Below are positions 6,461 to 7,628 of a DNA stretch of 7,628 nucleotides, in pieces. The notes below the pieces were generated by a model, which worked only from the letters and a program-made list of their open reading frames with translations, made no database searches and had not been told where the DNA came from. The stretch lies in the NCBI GenBank assembly GCA_028064935.1, contig JAPTWT010000241.1, positions 1 through 7,628 on the forward strand, written 5' to 3'. Source of the stretch: Gammaproteobacteria bacterium (lineage in GTDB: Bacteria; Pseudomonadota; Gammaproteobacteria; Acidiferrobacterales; Acidiferrobacteraceae). How positions within the stretch are numbered: the first letter of the stretch is position 1; every line of letters starts with the position of its first letter. A program made the position numbers and the translations under genes.

Positions 6461-7628
6461 TTGCTTCCCCCTTGTCCGTCGCCAGCTTCATGCCGGTTTT
6501 TGCCAAGATGGCCAGCAATACATCTGTGCTCAAGCCTTGGTTTTGTAGCATCGAGGCCAGCTCTTCCGCCTTGTCGTCGACGGCCTTACGATGGCGCTCT
6601 GAAATAGCGAATGTGCGGGAGATCGTCTTTGTGTCCGCGCCCGCTCCGATGACCACAGCGATGGCTTCGCTGCGAGCCTTGCGGCCTTGGACTGATACAA
6701 AGGCCTCCACCTCGCGGAAGCGGCGCGCGAATTGAGAGAGCTCAAGAACGGCTGCATCAATGTGCCGGTCGACCCAATCGCGGGGAGGCTTGTCTGCAGC
6801 TAAGCTCAGAAGGCCCTCCAAGGACTCGCGGGAGCCATCGTAGGAACTAAGCCGAGTCGAAAATGCATCCAGTCGGAAATTTCCTGCGACTCCTGCCACA
6901 GATTTGGCTCTGTTTTGCAGCGACTCAAAATCGTCGCGGGTTGCATCAAGGGCTTCAAGCATCTTGGCCTCAACTTCCGCAAGCATCTTCGAATAGGCAG
7001 TTGCAATCTCTTGCAATGGGGCACCAAGCTCCTTCACATAGGACTTGCCATCTGTGGCGCCCAATAGGGAGGGCAAATCGACAAACAGTACTTTGTGCGG
7101 ATCACTGGCCTTGAGCAGCATATCGCGGATGGCCCTTGCCGTATCCCCGATTCGCTGGGTGCGCTGCGACCACTCAGGCAGGTTGAAGACCATGGCAACC
7201 AGGCCCCTTGCGGCGTCGAGGGGATCCGATGCTTCAGACTTCTCACCGATTTCTGCGAGTAGTTTGGAAATGCCAGCGAGGATTTTATTTTTGTCTTCGT
7301 CGATCGCAACCCAGCGAAGTGCGAAACGCGAAGCATCCTGCAGACATTCGTCGATGTCGGCATCGCTCAGATGCGGAATGAACATTCCTTCTTTGTAGAC
7401 GGCCACGTTGGCTTTGTTAGCCAGCAAGAACGCGGTCAGAAAAACAGGAAGGATGCCCTGCTTCATCCCAAATGGCGGTGAACTCCACTGTTGGTAAATC
7501 GTATCCACACCCACGCGGCGGCTGGCATCGGCGAATAGCTCCTTCGTGGCCTCCCAAAGCTCTGCAAGGCCCTCCCCCGATATTTTGGACGGGTAACAAA
7601 ATCTCCAGGCCCCGCTCTCCATCCGGTA
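6453..7628 (-). CDS. C-terminal part of a large protein, possibly a BrxC/PglY/DUF6079-type defence ATPase; 5' end outside the window
   Basis: The frame is open to the window edge (two codons precede the ATG at 7622), so the 391 visible residues are a C-terminal fragment. No Walker A or B motif is present; if this is an ATPase, the nucleotide site lies beyond the edge. Counting from the ATG, the clearest conserved-looking block is SPPFGMKQGILPVFLTAFLL (48-67) followed by VAVYKEGMFIPHL (73-85). This pattern reminds me of the middle to C-terminal regions of large P-loop proteins in BREX and related systems (BrxC, PglY, DUF6079). A second block lies at 148-188 (NLPEWSQRTQRIGDTARAIR, then DPHKVLFVDLPSLLG). 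Residues 200-245 are a probable coiled coil, and the remainder is helical and charged. The hydrophobic run at 58-68 is too short and too mixed to call a membrane segment. Its pairing with a sulfur-enzyme gene supports a modification or restriction role. Family recollection is tentative. Confidence 0.5.
   Translation of the reverse strand, partial: YRMESGAWRFCYPSKISGEGLAELWEATKELFADASRRVGVDTIYQQWSSPPFGMKQGILPVFLTAFLLANKANVAVYKEGMFIPHLSDADIDECLQDASRFALRWVAIDEDKNKILAGISKLLAEIGEKSEASDPLDAARGLVAMVFNLPEWSQRTQRIGDTARAIRDMLLKASDPHKVLFVDLPSLLGATDGKSYVKELGAPLQEIATAYSKMLAEVEAKMLEALDATRDDFESLQNRAKSVAGVAGNFRLDAFSTRLSSYDGSRESLEGLLSLAADKPPRDWVDRHIDAAVLELSQFARRFREVEAFVSVQGRKARSEAIAVVIGAGADTKTISRTFAISERHRKAVDDKAEELASMLQNQGLSTDVLLAILAKTGMKLATDKGEANG
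6464..6473 (-). promoter_or_regulatory. Ribosome binding site for the PAPS reductase-family gene
   Basis: On the minus strand AAGGGGGAAG precedes the ATG at 6460, with the G-run ending 6 bases before it. It lies inside the coding region of the upstream gene and supports this start. Confidence 0.5.

Noticed and set aside
7620..7622. ATG at 7622 as the real start of the right-hand gene
   Set aside because: The frame continues to the window edge, no upstream sequence is available to judge an RBS, and the fragment reads like the middle of a larger protein.
1..7628. CRISPR array, tRNA, insertion-sequence ends or attachment sites
   Set aside because: No regularly spaced repeats, tRNA-like cloverleaf, transposase or terminal inverted repeats were seen by eye, and coding sequence fills almost the whole window.

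Overview
The window is a gene-dense, moderately GC-rich bacterial segment (judged by eye, not computed). It has no RNA genes, no insertion sequences, no repeat array and no gap between genes longer than 7 bp. Codon choice and Shine-Dalgarno sites look like a GC-rich proteobacterium, but nothing here fixes the taxon. The gene content looks like an anti-phage or DNA-modification locus, not housekeeping DNA.

Layout. Four plus-strand genes form a tight operon running in from beyond the left edge: the C-terminal part of an FtsK/SpoIIIE-type DNA-translocase ATPase (2-1126); a protein with the layout of a superfamily 2 helicase but eroded ATPase motifs (1110-2759); a GHKL (Hsp90/MutL/MORC-type) ATPase (2768-4531); and a likely PD-(D/E)XK nuclease with a beta-rich C-terminal half (4534-5616). 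Junctions are a 17-bp overlap, an 8-bp gap and a 2-bp gap, so the genes are probably translationally coupled. Two minus-strand genes enter from the right edge: the C-terminal 391 residues of a large protein that may belong to the big ATPases of defence systems (7628-6453), and a DndC-like PAPS-reductase-family protein (6460-5618) overlapping it by 8 bp. The two operons converge with a single base between their stop codons.

How the genes might work together (inference). The minus-strand pair has the flavour of the sulfur-modification side of Dnd, Ssp or type 4 BREX systems, where a PAPS-reductase-like enzyme activates a substrate with ATP and a large ATPase acts alongside. The plus-strand operon has the flavour of an effector side: a DNA pump, a helicase-like scaffold, a GHKL clamp ATPase and a nuclease. 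The combination matches no system I can name with confidence. Both operons continue outside the window, so the full composition, the promoters and any recognition components (DndA/IscS, DndB, DndD, DndE, PglZ, BrxL) are not visible.
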